The position numbers were made by a program, and so were the translations under genes. A stretch of DNA of 64,000 nucleotides from Pseudomonadota bacterium. GTDB taxonomy: Bacteria > Pseudomonadota > Gammaproteobacteria > Steroidobacterales > Steroidobacteraceae. Under the pieces are notes generated by a model. That model made no database searches. It had not been told where the DNA came from and worked only from the letters and a program-made list of their open reading frames with translations. Positions 43,073-55,403 of this stretch are shown here, piece by piece. The DNA is taken from NCBI GenBank assembly GCA_018241445.1, contig JAFEDT010000017.1, positions 88,613 through 152,612 on the forward strand. The letters run 5' to 3'. Within the stretch, counting starts at the first letter, position 1, and every line of letters begins with the position of its first letter.

Positions 43073-44281
43073 TTAACCCCTGGCAGGGCTCGCGTGCCGC
43101 GCCATCGCGGCCGCGATGGCCTCATCCAGCCGCTGCATCTGCACATCCCAGCGGTAGTAGCGCTCGGCCGCCTGCCGTGCGGCCTGTGCCAGCAGGGCGC
43201 GCCGCCTGTCATCCCGCAGCAGTCCCACCACCTCCGCGGCGAATGCCACCGGCTCGTCGGCGACCAGGATCCCCTCGCCTTGCGCCAGTACCGTGCCGCG
43301 CCAGGCGGGCGTGCACGAAACGGTCGGCAGCCGCATGGCCAGCGCCTCCAGGATCTTGTTCTGCACACCGCGCGCCATGCGCAGCGGCGCCACGAACACC
43401 TGCGAGCGGTCAAGGTAGGGGCGCGTGTCAGGCACCATGCCCGTCACCTCGACGCCGGGCAGCCTGGCGAGTTCCCGGACCCGCCGCGAGGGACGGCTGC
43501 CGCAGATCGTGAACGACGCCTGCGGGATGTCGGCCCGTATGCGCGGCAGGATCTCGAGGCAGAACCATTCCACGGCGTCAACGTTGGGCAGGTAGTCCAT
43601 CACCCCGGTGAAGACCAGGGAATGCGGCTGCTTGGGCGTATTGGATGACCTGAAGTACTCGAGGTCCACCCCGTTGCCCACCTGGCTCACAGGCACCCCG
43701 GGGATCAGCTCCTCGAAGTCCGCCTGCTCGATCCGGGTGATCACGATGGAATGATCGAAGGTGTGCGCGATGTGGCGCTCGTAACTCAACAGGCGCCGGG
43801 CCTCGCTCGCATAGATCCACTTCATCGGGGCGACCGCCCGGGCGGCGTACTGCCGCCACTTCAGGCTGTCCAGGTCCGCAAACTGCATGACACGCGCCGC
43901 ACCCTCGAGGGACACGGCGTACTGCGCGACGTTGGAGCTGAATACCACGATCAGGTCCGGGCGCAGGCGGGCCGCTGCCTCGGCAATCCGCTGGTGCAGC
44001 CGCGGCTCATCGAACGCCGCGACCGACAGGGGCCGGTGGCTCGTCAGCAGCGCGCGCAGCGCCCGAACGCGGCTGCTCCACCGTCCCACCGGTACCGCCG
44101 TGACACTTTGGACCAGCCCCTGCAACCCAGGCACGTTGCGCAGGTCCTCCTTCCCTGCGGCAAGACAGAACACATGCACCTCGTGGTGCGCCGCCAGGTG
44201 CCGGATCTCGTTGCAGGTCGCGATCTTGTCGCCGCGGTTCGGCGGATAAGGCACACGCTGGCAGACGAAGAAGACTCGCAT
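43073..44281 (-). CDS. PEP-CTERM/exosortase-associated glycosyltransferase (TIGR03087 type)
   Basis: A 402-residue family 4-like glycosyltransferase that matches the sugar transferase found with exosortase/PEP-CTERM exopolysaccharide systems. Signatures are CQRVPYPPNRGDKIATCNEIRHLA, VVFSSNVAQYA, VMQFADLDSLKWRQYAARA, VGNGVDLEYFRSS, LVFTGVMDYLPNVDAVEWFCLEILPRIR, GMVPDTRPYLDRSQVFVAPLRMARGVQNKILEALAMRLPTV. Donor and acceptor are unknown. Its TAA stop lies in the TTAA at the right edge of the insertion sequence. Before the insertion its stop and that of the Mth938-like gene shared the same four bases. It is probably linked in function to the PEP-CTERM protein at 34385. Confidence 0.88.
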   Translation of the reverse strand: MRVFFVCQRVPYPPNRGDKIATCNEIRHLAAHHEVHVFCLAAGKEDLRNVPGLQGLVQSVTAVPVGRWSSRVRALRALLTSHRPLSVAAFDEPRLHQRIAEAAARLRPDLIVVFSSNVAQYAVSLEGAARVMQFADLDSLKWRQYAARAVAPMKWIYASEARRLLSYERHIAHTFDHSIVITRIEQADFEELIPGVPVSQVGNGVDLEYFRSSNTPKQPHSLVFTGVMDYLPNVDAVEWFCLEILPRIRADIPQASFTICGSRPSRRVRELARLPGVEVTGMVPDTRPYLDRSQVFVAPLRMARGVQNKILEALAMRLPTVSCTPAWRGTVLAQGEGILVADEPVAFAAEVVGLLRDDRRRALLAQAARQAAERYYRWDVQMQRLDEAIAAAMARHASPARG

Positions 44282-44668
44282 GTTCGTTGGATCAGATCCG
44301 GTGTAAGGCGGCGCGGAATCTTAGCCGCAGGAGGTGGGGGCCGCCGGATAGGCCGCGCGAACGTGACGCCAGGTCACAGGCCCAGGACCACCAGCAGAAG
44401 ACACAAGGGGAGAGACTAACCAACCGGACAGTCATTCGAAGCTGACAGACCCGAACGACTGCACTTTTCTTGTTGTTCTGGAGCGATTCTTGCTTTTGTA
44501 ACGGCCCTCCTCCCTGTGTCTTCTGCTGGTGATCCTCTATGGTTGACTGTCGGCGATGAGCGACAGAGAGGGGTATGTTAAACACGGCCCAGAATCTTGC
44601 GCAAGGGCTATGTGAAAGTCATTGATTATGATACGAAAAGCGCTCCAAGAGCCGGTCGTGTGGCTCTG
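44282..44668. other. Gene-free region with a long inverted repeat
   Basis: 387 bases between the glycosyltransferase start and the pcm stop. A 97-residue open frame on the minus strand crosses it but has no ribosome site or recognisable domain. The clearest structure is the 22-base inverted repeat listed separately. A smaller dyad CTGTCG...CGACAG lies near 44546-44566. The region is less GC-rich than its surroundings. Confidence 0.5.
44384..44536. repeat. 22-bp inverted repeat enclosing about 110 bp
   Basis: The left arm 44384-44405 (contains CACCAGCAGAAGACACA) and right arm 44515-44536 (its reverse complement) match at 21 of 22 bases, 109 bases apart. No target duplication is seen. It may be a small non-autonomous element, a structured RNA, or the remains of one. 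Confidence 0.6.
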
Positions 44669-45331
44669 TCAGGCAATACCGCCCAGCAGGGGGACGAAGG
44701 CAACCGGCCCCAGCACTTCACGCTCCACGCGCTGCTCCTTGCGCGTGTAGCGCACCAGTTGCTGCTCGCCCTCGGGTCCCACCGGGACCAGCAGCCTGCC
44801 GCCGACGCGCAACTGCTGGATCAGCGCTTCGGGCACGGTCAGCGGAGCCGCCGCCACCAGGATGCCGTCGAAGGGCGCGTGCGCCTTCCAGCCGAGCGAG
44901 CCGTCACCGTGGCGGAAACGCACGTTGCGCAACCCGAGTTCCCGCAGGCGCTCGCGCGCGCGCGTAAGCAGGGGCTCGATGCGCTCGATCGTGTTGATCC
45001 GCGCCACCAGCGGCGACAGCACCGCGGTCTGGTAACCGCAGCCTGTACCCACCTCGAGCACGTTCTCGGCCGGGCCGGCCTGCAGGAGCGCTTCCGTCAT
45101 GCGCGCCACGATGTAGGGCTGGGAGATGGTCTGCCCGAATCCGATCGGCAGCGCCGTGTCCTCGTAGGCGCGGCTGCCCAATGCTTCGTCGACAAAGATA
45201 TGCCGCGGCACGTTGCGGATGCGATCCAGCACCGCCAGGTTGCTGATCCCCTGGTCGCGCAGCCGCTGCACCAGCCGGTCGCGGGTGCGCGCGGAGGTCA
45301 TGCCGATGCCCGCCAGGCGCGTATCAGCCAT
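44669..45331 (-). CDS. pcm: Protein-L-isoaspartate O-methyltransferase
   Basis: A 220-residue SAM-dependent repair enzyme that methylates damaged isoaspartyl residues. Signatures are [42 protein letters not shown], the SAM loop [18 protein letters not shown], and [33 protein letters not shown]. The ATG at 45331 overlaps the surE stop by 8 bases. A start at the [10 protein letters not shown] segment (45301) is also possible. surE-pcm is a classic pair; nlpD and rpoS, which often follow, are absent here. Confidence 0.97.
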   Translation of the reverse strand: MADTRLAGIGMTSARTRDRLVQRLRDQGISNLAVLDRIRNVPRHIFVDEALGSRAYEDTALPIGFGQTISQPYIVARMTEALLQAGPAENVLEVGTGCGYQTAVLSPLVARINTIERIEPLLTRARERLRELGLRNVRFRHGDGSLGWKAHAPFDGILVAAAPLTVPEALIQQLRVGGRLLVPVGPEGEQQLVRYTRKEQRVEREVLGPVAFVPLLGGIA

Positions 45332-46085
45332 CGACGGTCCCCAGCCATCCGCCCAGTGCCGGCAGCATGGCGTGGCGGGTCAGATCTACCTGCAGCGGCG
45401 TGACCGAAACGAAGCCCTGCGCGACGGCCTCGAAGTCGGTGCCAGGACCGGCGTCCTGTTCTCGGCCGGCCGCCCCCACCCAGTAGACGGGGCGGCCACG
45501 TGGATCGCGCGAGCACTGGATCTGCGAGGATCTGTGACGATAACCCAGGCGGGTGGAACGATAGCCGCGCAGATCGCCCAGCGGCACGTCCGGCACGTTG
45601 ACGTTCAGGATCAGCGAGGGATCCAGCGGGCTGCGCAACAGGTGCGCGACCAGGCGCCGGGCCACCTCGGCCCCGGTGGCGAAGTGCCGCCCGCCGCCGT
45701 GATCGCTGGTGCAAAGTGAAACCGCCATCGTCGGCAGTCCCAGGAAGCGCCCCTCCATCGCGGCGGCGACGGTGCCCGAATACAGCACGTCGTCCCCCAG
45801 GTTGGGTCCGTCGTTGACACCCGAAACCACCATGTCGTGCTCGAACTCGAATAGTCCGGAGATCGCCATCATCACGCAGTCAGTGGGCGTGCCCGATACC
45901 ACGTGCACCCCCGGCTCGGACTCCCACACCCGCAGCGGTACATCGAGCGTCAGGGAGTTGCTGGCACCGCTGCGGTTGCGATCGGGGGCCACGGTGGTGA
46001 CGGTGGCGAGGGTCGCCAGGGCGGCGCGCAGGCGCTGTATGCCCTGCGAGCGGTAGCCGTCGTCGTTACTGACCAGGATTTTCAC
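45324..46085 (-). CDS. surE: 5'-nucleotidase SurE
   Basis: A 253-residue metal-dependent 5'/3'-nucleotidase and exopolyphosphatase linked to stationary-phase survival. The metal site is [17 protein letters not shown] at the N-terminus. Further signatures are [21 protein letters not shown] strand ([13 protein letters not shown]), VSGTPTDCV and [27 protein letters not shown]. The GTG at 46085 is chosen because it starts directly before the first strand; the long open frame upstream lies antisense to the smr gene. Confidence 0.97.
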   Translation of the reverse strand: MKILVSNDDGYRSQGIQRLRAALATLATVTTVAPDRNRSGASNSLTLDVPLRVWESEPGVHVVSGTPTDCVMMAISGLFEFEHDMVVSGVNDGPNLGDDVLYSGTVAAAMEGRFLGLPTMAVSLCTSDHGGGRHFATGAEVARRLVAHLLRSPLDPSLILNVNVPDVPLGDLRGYRSTRLGYRHRSSQIQCSRDPRGRPVYWVGAAGREQDAGPGTDFEAVAQGFVSVTPLQVDLTRHAMLPALGGWLGTVDG

Positions 46086-46162
46086 GTAGCGCGCGACTAT
46101 ACACAAAGCCGCCCGCGCCGGTTTTGACTTACCATCATCAAATCCCATGTGAAGGCCCGATT

Positions 46163-46714
46163 GTGAGTACTCCCGGCGGGGACGAGCCCGATGACGATAC
46201 GCCTGACGGCGAGCTGTTCCGCGCGGCGATGCGCGGTGTTCGCACCCTGGCACAGCCGGCTGCGCCGCCTCGCCCTCCCCGTGCACGGCCGCGGGCGCGC
46301 TTCGCGCGCGCGGACCGCGCGGCGGTGCTGCGCGAAAGCCTGGATGCCGTCGAGACCGAACCGGCACTTGCGGGCGGCGAAGCACTGGTGTTCTCCCGCC
46401 CGCAGATCCAGCCGGCGGTGCTGAAGCGACTGCGCCGCGGAGAGTACCGCGTGCAGCGCGAGATCGATCTGCATGGCATGACCGTCGCCGAAGGCAAGGC
46501 TGAACTGCGGCGGTTCCTGATCCAGGCACTGGAAGACGGCGTGCATTGCGTACGGATCGTCCACGGCAAGGGCCTGCGCTCCGGAGACCGCGGGCCAGTG
46601 CTGAAGATGGCTGTCAGCGCGGTCCTGCGCCGCACGGGCGCCGTGCTGGCTTTCGTCTCGGCGCGACAGGCCGACGGCGGGACAGGTGCACTGTACGTAT
46701 TACTGGAGCCATAG
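46163..46714 (+). CDS. Smr-domain protein
   Basis: A 183-residue protein with a low-complexity, acidic then Arg/Pro-rich N-terminal half and a C-terminal Smr domain (about 100-183). The domain has EIDLHGMTVAEGKAELRRFLIQAL, VRIVHGKGLRSGDRGPVLKMAV and ALYVLLEP. Smr domains are DNA or RNA nucleases; stand-alone forms such as SmrB cut mRNA at collided ribosomes, which is a possible role. The start is the GTG at 46163 with GAAGG seven bases before it; an upstream TTG is less likely. It lies between surE (divergent) and truD (convergent), splitting the common truD-surE pair. Confidence 0.9.
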   Translation: MSTPGGDEPDDDTPDGELFRAAMRGVRTLAQPAAPPRPPRARPRARFARADRAAVLRESLDAVETEPALAGGEALVFSRPQIQPAVLKRLRRGEYRVQREIDLHGMTVAEGKAELRRFLIQALEDGVHCVRIVHGKGLRSGDRGPVLKMAVSAVLRRTGAVLAFVSARQADGGTGALYVLLEP

Positions 46715-46785
46715 ATCCACAAGCAGTCCGGAGGCGCGGCAGGCGATTCGAACCGCTACCCGCACAGCATGTCCTTCAGGCGGAG

Positions 46786-46805
46786 GTGTGTACAGGTATA
46801 CACAC
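46786..46805. repeat. GTGTGTA-N6-TACACAC palindromic element, copy 2
   Basis: GTGTGTA (46786-46792), CAGGTA, TACACAC (46799-46805), extended by GGAG before and CTCC after. It lies in the convergent gap between the smr gene and truD. ATGTCCTT occurs 17 bases before the core, as in copy 1 (ATGTACCTT). Confidence 0.75.
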
Positions 46806-46846
46806 ATCTCCAGCGCACATCGATCACGCGCCGCTGTCGGACCAGC

Positions 46847-47917
46847 TTAGTCACCGGCCATCGTAGCGGGGCAATCCTGCAGCAGCTCGCGCAGCACCGC
46901 GGTAGCAAAGCAGCCTCGCGCCAGCCGCAGGCGCAGCAGCACCGCCGACTCCTCCACCACGAGCTCCAGGTCCCGCACCGCCATGCGCAGCGCCCGGCGC
47001 TCCTGCTCCATCCCGGCCGACTCGCAGAGGTCACGCCACCGCGGCACTGCGGCGGCGCAGCGCTCCTCGGCTACCCGCACCGCGCCGCTGGCCGGCGGCT
47101 GACCTCGCCCCCACAGGGGCCCGCTGGGATGGAGGTCCAGCGCGCGCAGGCGCGGGGCGAGCGCCTCGTCGGCCGGATCGGCGGCGAAGAAGCTGCCACG
47201 ACCATCCAGCATGGCCAGGTCCCCCGACAGCAGTTGATCCCACGTGCGCTGTTCGACTCGCTCGGCCAGTACCATATTGAACAGCGCACTGCGCGCTGCC
47301 GACAGGATGAAGCCGCGCTCCTCGCGATCCAGGGTGCCGGGGTCCGCCTCGGCACGCAGCAGGTTCGTACCGTCGTGGCCGAAGCGTTGCGCGCCGAAGT
47401 AGTTGGGAACGCCGCGGTGGCGGATCAGTTCGACGCCGGGTGCAAGCTCGGCCGCCAGCGTGACTGCGTTACGACCGGCCAGCGGCCGCAGGCGGATGGC
47501 GAAACGGTTCCCCGAAAGGGCGCCACGCGGCAGCTTGCGCCGGTGGGCGTGCACTTCGAGTACCTCGAATCCGTGCCCGCGGCCACGATCTCCCCAGGCG
47601 AGCGGGGCGCGCGGCGTGGGCACCGAGAACCACTGCACCGCGACCGCACGCCGGTCCTTCAGTCCCGCGTAGCCGACGTCCCGCGGGTGGCAGCAGGCCA
47701 GCCGCGCAAGCTGCTGCGCCACGTAGCGCGTGTTGGCGTCGCGCTTCATGACCCTCAGCAGCAGGTGCGGCCCCTCGCCCGCCGGCGCGAAGCCGAGGTC
47801 CTCCTCGACCACGAAGTCCTCGGGCTGTTCCCGCAGCCGCGCCGCGGCGAGCGCAAGATTCAAGGCACGCGGGGGCCGCAGGGCTGATGTCAGGGCCGCG
47901 CCCGGTGCCGCATTCAC
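46847..47917 (-). CDS. truD: tRNA pseudouridine-13 synthase TruD
   Basis: A 356-residue enzyme that makes pseudouridine 13 in tRNA-Glu. It has [15 protein letters not shown] at the N-terminus and the catalytic Asp in [33 protein letters not shown] and GNRFAIRLR support the TRUD fold. The start is taken as the GTG at 47917, which overlaps the ispDF stop (GTGA). The ispD-ispF-truD order is standard for gammaproteobacteria. Confidence 0.96.
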   Translation of the reverse strand: MNAAPGAALTSALRPPRALNLALAAARLREQPEDFVVEEDLGFAPAGEGPHLLLRVMKRDANTRYVAQQLARLACCHPRDVGYAGLKDRRAVAVQWFSVPTPRAPLAWGDRGRGHGFEVLEVHAHRRKLPRGALSGNRFAIRLRPLAGRNAVTLAAELAPGVELIRHRGVPNYFGAQRFGHDGTNLLRAEADPGTLDREERGFILSAARSALFNMVLAERVEQRTWDQLLSGDLAMLDGRGSFFAADPADEALAPRLRALDLHPSGPLWGRGQPPASGAVRVAEERCAAAVPRWRDLCESAGMEQERRALRMAVRDLELVVEESAVLLRLRLARGCFATAVLRELLQDCPATMAGD

Positions 47918-49095
47918 AGCTCGCGCAGCAGCACCACTGCCTGCGCGGCGACGCCCTCGCCGCGGCCCAGGAATCCCAGGCCCTCCGTAGTGGTCGCCTT
48001 CAGGTTGACCGCATCCTCCTCCACACCCAACAGCCCCGCGATCCGGGTACGCATCGCGGCGCGATGCGGCGCCAGCCGTGGTAACTGCGCGAGCACGGTC
48101 ACGTCGGCGTTGACGACTGCGAGCCGCCGCTCGCGCAGCATGTCCATCACCGCGATGACGAAGCGCGCACTGTCGGCGCCACGCCACTGCGGGTCGCGGT
48201 CGCTGAAGTGCTCACCGATGTCGCCCAGGGCGGCTGCGCCGAGCAGCGCGTCGCACAGGGCGTGCAGGATCACGTCGCCGTCGGAGTGGGCGACGACGCC
48301 GTGGCTGTGGGGCACGCGCACGCCCCCCAACATGACGCTGTCGCCAGGACCGAAGGCGTGCACGTCGATTCCCGAGCCGGTTCTCATGGCGCCTCTCCCC
48401 CCGCGTGCCTGCAGCACAGCCTGCGCCAGCGCCAGGTCCTGCGCGGTCGTCACTTTCAGATTGGTCTCCGACGCGGCTACCAGCGCCGGCTGCTCCCCCC
48501 GCCACTCCAGGGCCTGTGCCTCGTCGGTCGGGTAACGACCCTCCGCATGCGCGGCATCCAGCGCGGCGCACAGCGCACCATAGCGGAACATCTGCGGCGT
48601 CAGGGCGCGCCACAGCCCGCCCCGCTGCGCCGTGGAGGCCACCAGGGGTGCCCTCGACGAGGATGCCGCCTCCCGCTTGAGAGTGTCCGTCACCGCGACC
48701 GCCAGCAGCCCCCCCACGGGGTGCTCGTGCAGCAGCGAGAGCAGCCGGTCGAGTTCCGCCTCGGCCAGACAGGGCCTGGCGGCATCGTGGACCAGTACCC
48801 AGTCCATCGCCGCGGCACGTGCGGCCAGCGCCGCAAGCGCGGCCCGCACCGACTGGCTGCGATGCTCGCCGCCTGTCACGGTGCTCACTGCCGGCAGACG
48901 CGCGGTCACCTGAGGCCAGCAGGAATCGGAGGCGGCCAGGGCAACCGCGATGCCCGCGCAGCGCGCATCGCGCAGGAACGGCGCCAGCGACCACTCGATC
49001 ACAGTGCGGCCGCACAGCGCCGCGTACTGCTTGGGGGTGGGCGTGCCGAAGCGCAGGCCGCAGCCTGCAGCCGGCATCACCAGCCAGTAGCGCAT
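47914..49095 (-). CDS. ispDF: Bifunctional IspD-IspF (fused)
   Basis: A single 393-residue frame joins two steps of the MEP isoprenoid pathway. Residues about 1-235 are IspD (CTP:MEP cytidylyltransferase): [41 protein letters not shown] and [11 protein letters not shown]. Residues about 238-393 are IspF (MECDP synthase): [61 protein letters not shown]. No stop separates them. An internal ATG at 48387 has a strong GGGGAGAGG ribosome site, so separate IspF could also be made. Fusion is usual in alpha- and epsilonproteobacteria but not in gammaproteobacteria. The start ATG overlaps the ftsB stop (TGATG). Confidence 0.94.
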   Translation of the reverse strand: MRYWLVMPAAGCGLRFGTPTPKQYAALCGRTVIEWSLAPFLRDARCAGIAVALAASDSCWPQVTARLPAVSTVTGGEHRSQSVRAALAALAARAAAMDWVLVHDAARPCLAEAELDRLLSLLHEHPVGGLLAVAVTDTLKREAASSSRAPLVASTAQRGGLWRALTPQMFRYGALCAALDAAHAEGRYPTDEAQALEWRGEQPALVAASETNLKVTTAQDLALAQAVLQARGGRGAMRTGSGIDVHAFGPGDSVMLGGVRVPHSHGVVAHSDGDVILHALCDALLGAAALGDIGEHFSDRDPQWRGADSARFVIAVMDMLRERRLAVVNADVTVLAQLPRLAPHRAAMRTRIAGLLGVEEDAVNLKATTTEGLGFLGRGEGVAAQAVVLLREL

Positions 49096-49412
49096 CAGCG
49101 CGCCGAGGCGGTGCGGGTCTGCGGGCTGGCCGGCCCGCTGTGCGGCGGCACGACCTGGTAGAAGGTCTCGTTGCTGCCGATCATGCCCAGATCGCTGCGC
49201 GCGCGCTCTTCCAGGGCCTGCATGCCGGTCTTCAGGTCCCTGACATCGGCTGCGAGCTGACGGTTGCGCTCGGCCAGCTGCTCGTTCTCCTGCTGCTGCG
49301 CGGCCACGGCGCGCTTCAGGCGCTGCACCTCGCGCACGCCATCCGCCGAGACCCAGATCCGGTACTGCAGCAGGATCAGCACGACCGCAAGGGCGGCGGC
49401 AAGCCATTTCAT
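49095..49412 (-). CDS. ftsB: Cell division protein FtsB
   Basis: A 105-residue divisome protein: a short cytoplasmic start, one membrane helix ([19 protein letters not shown], about 3-21), then a periplasmic leucine-zipper coiled coil ([35 protein letters not shown]) and the conserved [22 protein letters not shown]. It pairs with FtsL and FtsQ to activate septal synthesis. I choose the ATG at 49412; a GTG two codons earlier is possible. The order eno-ftsB-ispD is conserved. Confidence 0.95.
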   Translation of the reverse strand: MKWLAAALAVVLILLQYRIWVSADGVREVQRLKRAVAAQQQENEQLAERNRQLAADVRDLKTGMQALEERARSDLGMIGSNETFYQVVPPHSGPASPQTRTASAR

Positions 49413-49422
49413 GGACACGAGC

Positions 49423-51559
<2,137 letters not shown>

Positions 51560-51634
51560 GGTGGCAGAGAGCCTTGGGGCGTGAAATCGTCGCCAAGGCA
51601 CAGGGATGTGCCCGCCGCCGCAGGTGGCGCGCGA

Positions 51635-51660
51635 CGGGCGAAAGCCACGCCTTTCGCCCG
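51635..51660. terminator. 10-bp hairpin in the pyrG-kdsA gap
   Basis: CGGGCGAAAG (51635-51644), CCACGC loop, CTTTCGCCCG (51651-51660), a perfect 10-bp stem. It lies in the 150-base space between pyrG and kdsA, both on the minus strand. There is no T-run. A smaller dyad GGGCA-TGGA-TGCCC lies near 51675-51690. It may attenuate transcription or protect an mRNA end. Confidence 0.4.
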
Positions 51661-51709
51661 GAGCAGCGAGGGCGAGGGCATGGATGCCCGAGTCCCGAGC
51701 CAATTCATA

Positions 51710-53449
<1,740 letters not shown>

Positions 53450-54421
53450 CTACTTCGATCGCGCGGGCCCGAGCAGGACGAGCCGGTCTCCCTTGCGCCG
53501 CACGCACGCGCCCGGCCAGCGCACCTCGGGATGACGGTCGGCGCCGGCCTCGAGCAGCGTGCCGGAGATCTCATTCAGCCGTGTGGCCGGCGGCTGCCTC
53601 GCGCCCGCGGCGGCGATCCAGTAGCGCAGAGCCCCGTCGCGCCGCCCTGCCGGCAGACGCCGCAGCACCGCCGCCGACAGTCCAGTCCCCGCGGCGGCTG
53701 TCTCCACGTCCGTGGCCGCCTGCTCCTGCAGCAACTCAAGTGCCTGCGCCATGTGCGCAGCGCTGCGTCCGACGGTCTTTGCCGCGGCCGGCCAGCGTGC
53801 CAGCAGCGGCGGCAGGACCGCGCTGCGCAGGTAGCTGCGGTCCAGCAGCGGATCGGCGTTGCTGGGGTCCTCGACCCAGGTAAGCCTCTTTCCCGCCAGC
53901 CACGCGCGCAGCGCGGCCGGCTTCACCGTCAGCACCGGCCGCACGAGAAATCCCTTACCGAAAGGCGCGACCGCCGGCATGGCTGCCAGCCCTGCAAGGC
54001 CGGCACCGCGCAGCAGCTGCAGCAGCACCGTCTCCATCTGGTCCTGCTGGTGGTGTGCCGTCAGCAGGCACTCTCCGGCGGCGAGCTGCGCGGCGGCGAC
54101 ACGGTAGCGCGCGGCGCGGGCGGCCGCCTCCAGCGAATCACCGCGGCCGCGCCGCACGCGCACGCGCCGTACTGTCAGCGGCACCGACAGCGCGCGGGCG
54201 ATGCGCTGACAGTGCGCGCTCCATTGTCGTGCGGGTGCCTGCAGGCCGTGATCGACGTGCAGCGCACGCAGTGCCAGCGGCGCCGGGTGCAGCCGCGCCA
54301 GCGCAGCCAGCAGCGCCGTGGAATCCGCGCCGCCGCTGAAGGCGACGCACAGCCGCACCCGGGGATATTGCGGCAGCAATTCCGCCAGGTGCCGCGCCAG
54401 CCACCGCGGGCCGAATTCCAT
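53450..54421 (-). CDS. tilS: tRNA(Ile)-lysidine synthase, short form
   Basis: A 323-residue enzyme that changes C34 of the CAU anticodon of tRNA-Ile2 to lysidine. The ATP-pyrophosphatase loop is VAFSGGADSTALLAAL; ALHVDHGLQ, GDSLEAAARAARY and LLTAHHQQDQMETVLLQLLRGAGLAGL follow. The catalytic and tRNA-binding parts are intact, but the protein ends at the position where longer forms (about 430 residues) carry an extra C-terminal domain (TilS_C). Short forms exist in other bacteria, so this is probably functional. It lies 3 bases after accA. Confidence 0.93.
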   Translation of the reverse strand: MEFGPRWLARHLAELLPQYPRVRLCVAFSGGADSTALLAALARLHPAPLALRALHVDHGLQAPARQWSAHCQRIARALSVPLTVRRVRVRRGRGDSLEAAARAARYRVAAAQLAAGECLLTAHHQQDQMETVLLQLLRGAGLAGLAAMPAVAPFGKGFLVRPVLTVKPAALRAWLAGKRLTWVEDPSNADPLLDRSYLRSAVLPPLLARWPAAAKTVGRSAAHMAQALELLQEQAATDVETAAAGTGLSAAVLRRLPAGRRDGALRYWIAAAGARQPPATRLNEISGTLLEAGADRHPEVRWPGACVRRKGDRLVLLGPARSK

Positions 54422-54424
54422 TGA

Positions 54425-55390
54425 CTAGGCGGCGTCCTCGGCGAACACCCCGAAGCCGGCGATCTTTTGCGCACGCGCGGCGCGCAGCTCGTCGCGCGGG
54501 ATGGCGTCGAGCGCGTCGAAGTGCCGCACCACCGCCTCCTTCAGCCGTTGTGCGGTCAGCGCCTGGTCGCGGTGCGCCCCTCCCAGGGGCTCTTCTATCA
54601 CCTCGTCCACCAATCCCAGTTTCAACAGGCGGTCGGCGGTCAGGTTGAGGGCTTCGGCCGCCACTTCCTTCTTGTCCTGGCTCTTCCACAGGATCGAGGC
54701 GCAGCCCTCCGGGGAGATGACCGAGTAGGTGCTGAACTGCAGCATCAGCAGCCGGTCGCACACGCCGATGCCCAGCGCGCCTCCCGATCCGCCCTCGCCG
54801 GTCACCACGGTGACGATCGGCACGCGCAGCACCGACATCTCGAACAGGTTGCGCGCAATCGCCTCGCTCTGGCCGCGCTCCTCCGCACCCACGCCCGGAT
54901 AGGCGCCCTGCGTGTCGATCAGGGTCAGCAGGGGCAGACCGAAGCGTTCCGCCAGGCGCATCAGGCGCAGGGCCTTGCGGTAGCCCTCGGGCTTGGGCAT
55001 GCCATAGTTGCGGCGCACGCGCTCCTTGGTGTCGCGGCCCTTCTGGTGGCCGATCACCATCACCGCGCGTTCGTCGATGCGCGCCAGGCCACCGACAATG
55101 GCGCCGTCGTCGCCGTACATGCGGTCGCCGTGCAATTCGTTGAACTCCGCGCAGATGGCCTGCACGTAGTCCAGGGTGTAGGGCCGGTGAGGATGGCGCG
55201 CCAGCTGCGTGATCTGCCACGGCGTCAGACTGGAGAAGATGCTGGTGGTCAGCTGGCGGCTCTTGGCCTGCAGCCGCGAGATCTCGTCCTGGATGCTGAC
55301 CTCGGACTCAGAGGTCACGTGGCGCAGTTCCTCGATCTTCGCTTCCAGTTCGGCGATCGGTTGCTCGAAATCCAGAAATGAAACAGCCAT
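54425..55390 (-). CDS. accA: Acetyl-CoA carboxylase carboxyltransferase subunit alpha
   Basis: A 321-residue subunit that, with AccD, moves CO2 from biotin to acetyl-CoA to make malonyl-CoA for fatty acids. It begins [19 protein letters not shown]. Key parts are [71 protein letters not shown] and [16 protein letters not shown]. The ATG is at 55390. It sits between dnaE and tilS, as in most gammaproteobacteria. Confidence 0.98.
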   Translation of the reverse strand: MAVSFLDFEQPIAELEAKIEELRHVTSESEVSIQDEISRLQAKSRQLTTSIFSSLTPWQITQLARHPHRPYTLDYVQAICAEFNELHGDRMYGDDGAIVGGLARIDERAVMVIGHQKGRDTKERVRRNYGMPKPEGYRKALRLMRLAERFGLPLLTLIDTQGAYPGVGAEERGQSEAIARNLFEMSVLRVPIVTVVTGEGGSGGALGIGVCDRLLMLQFSTYSVISPEGCASILWKSQDKKEVAAEALNLTADRLLKLGLVDEVIEEPLGGAHRDQALTAQRLKEAVVRHFDALDAIPRDELRAARAQKIAGFGVFAEDAA

Positions 55391-55403
55391 GGTCAGACTT
55401 CCC

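Noticed and set aside
44292..44585. 97-codon open frame on the minus strand upstream of the glycosyltransferase
   Set aside because: No ribosome site or recognisable motif, and it crosses the long inverted repeat.
46738..46760. GGTTCGAATCGC string on the minus strand, like a tRNA T-loop
   Set aside because: The arms beside the loop do not pair (two mismatches in five), and no anticodon or acceptor stem is found.
47914..48387. ispF as a separate gene
   Set aside because: The frame is continuous with ispD with no stop, so it is annotated as one fused gene, with the internal start noted.
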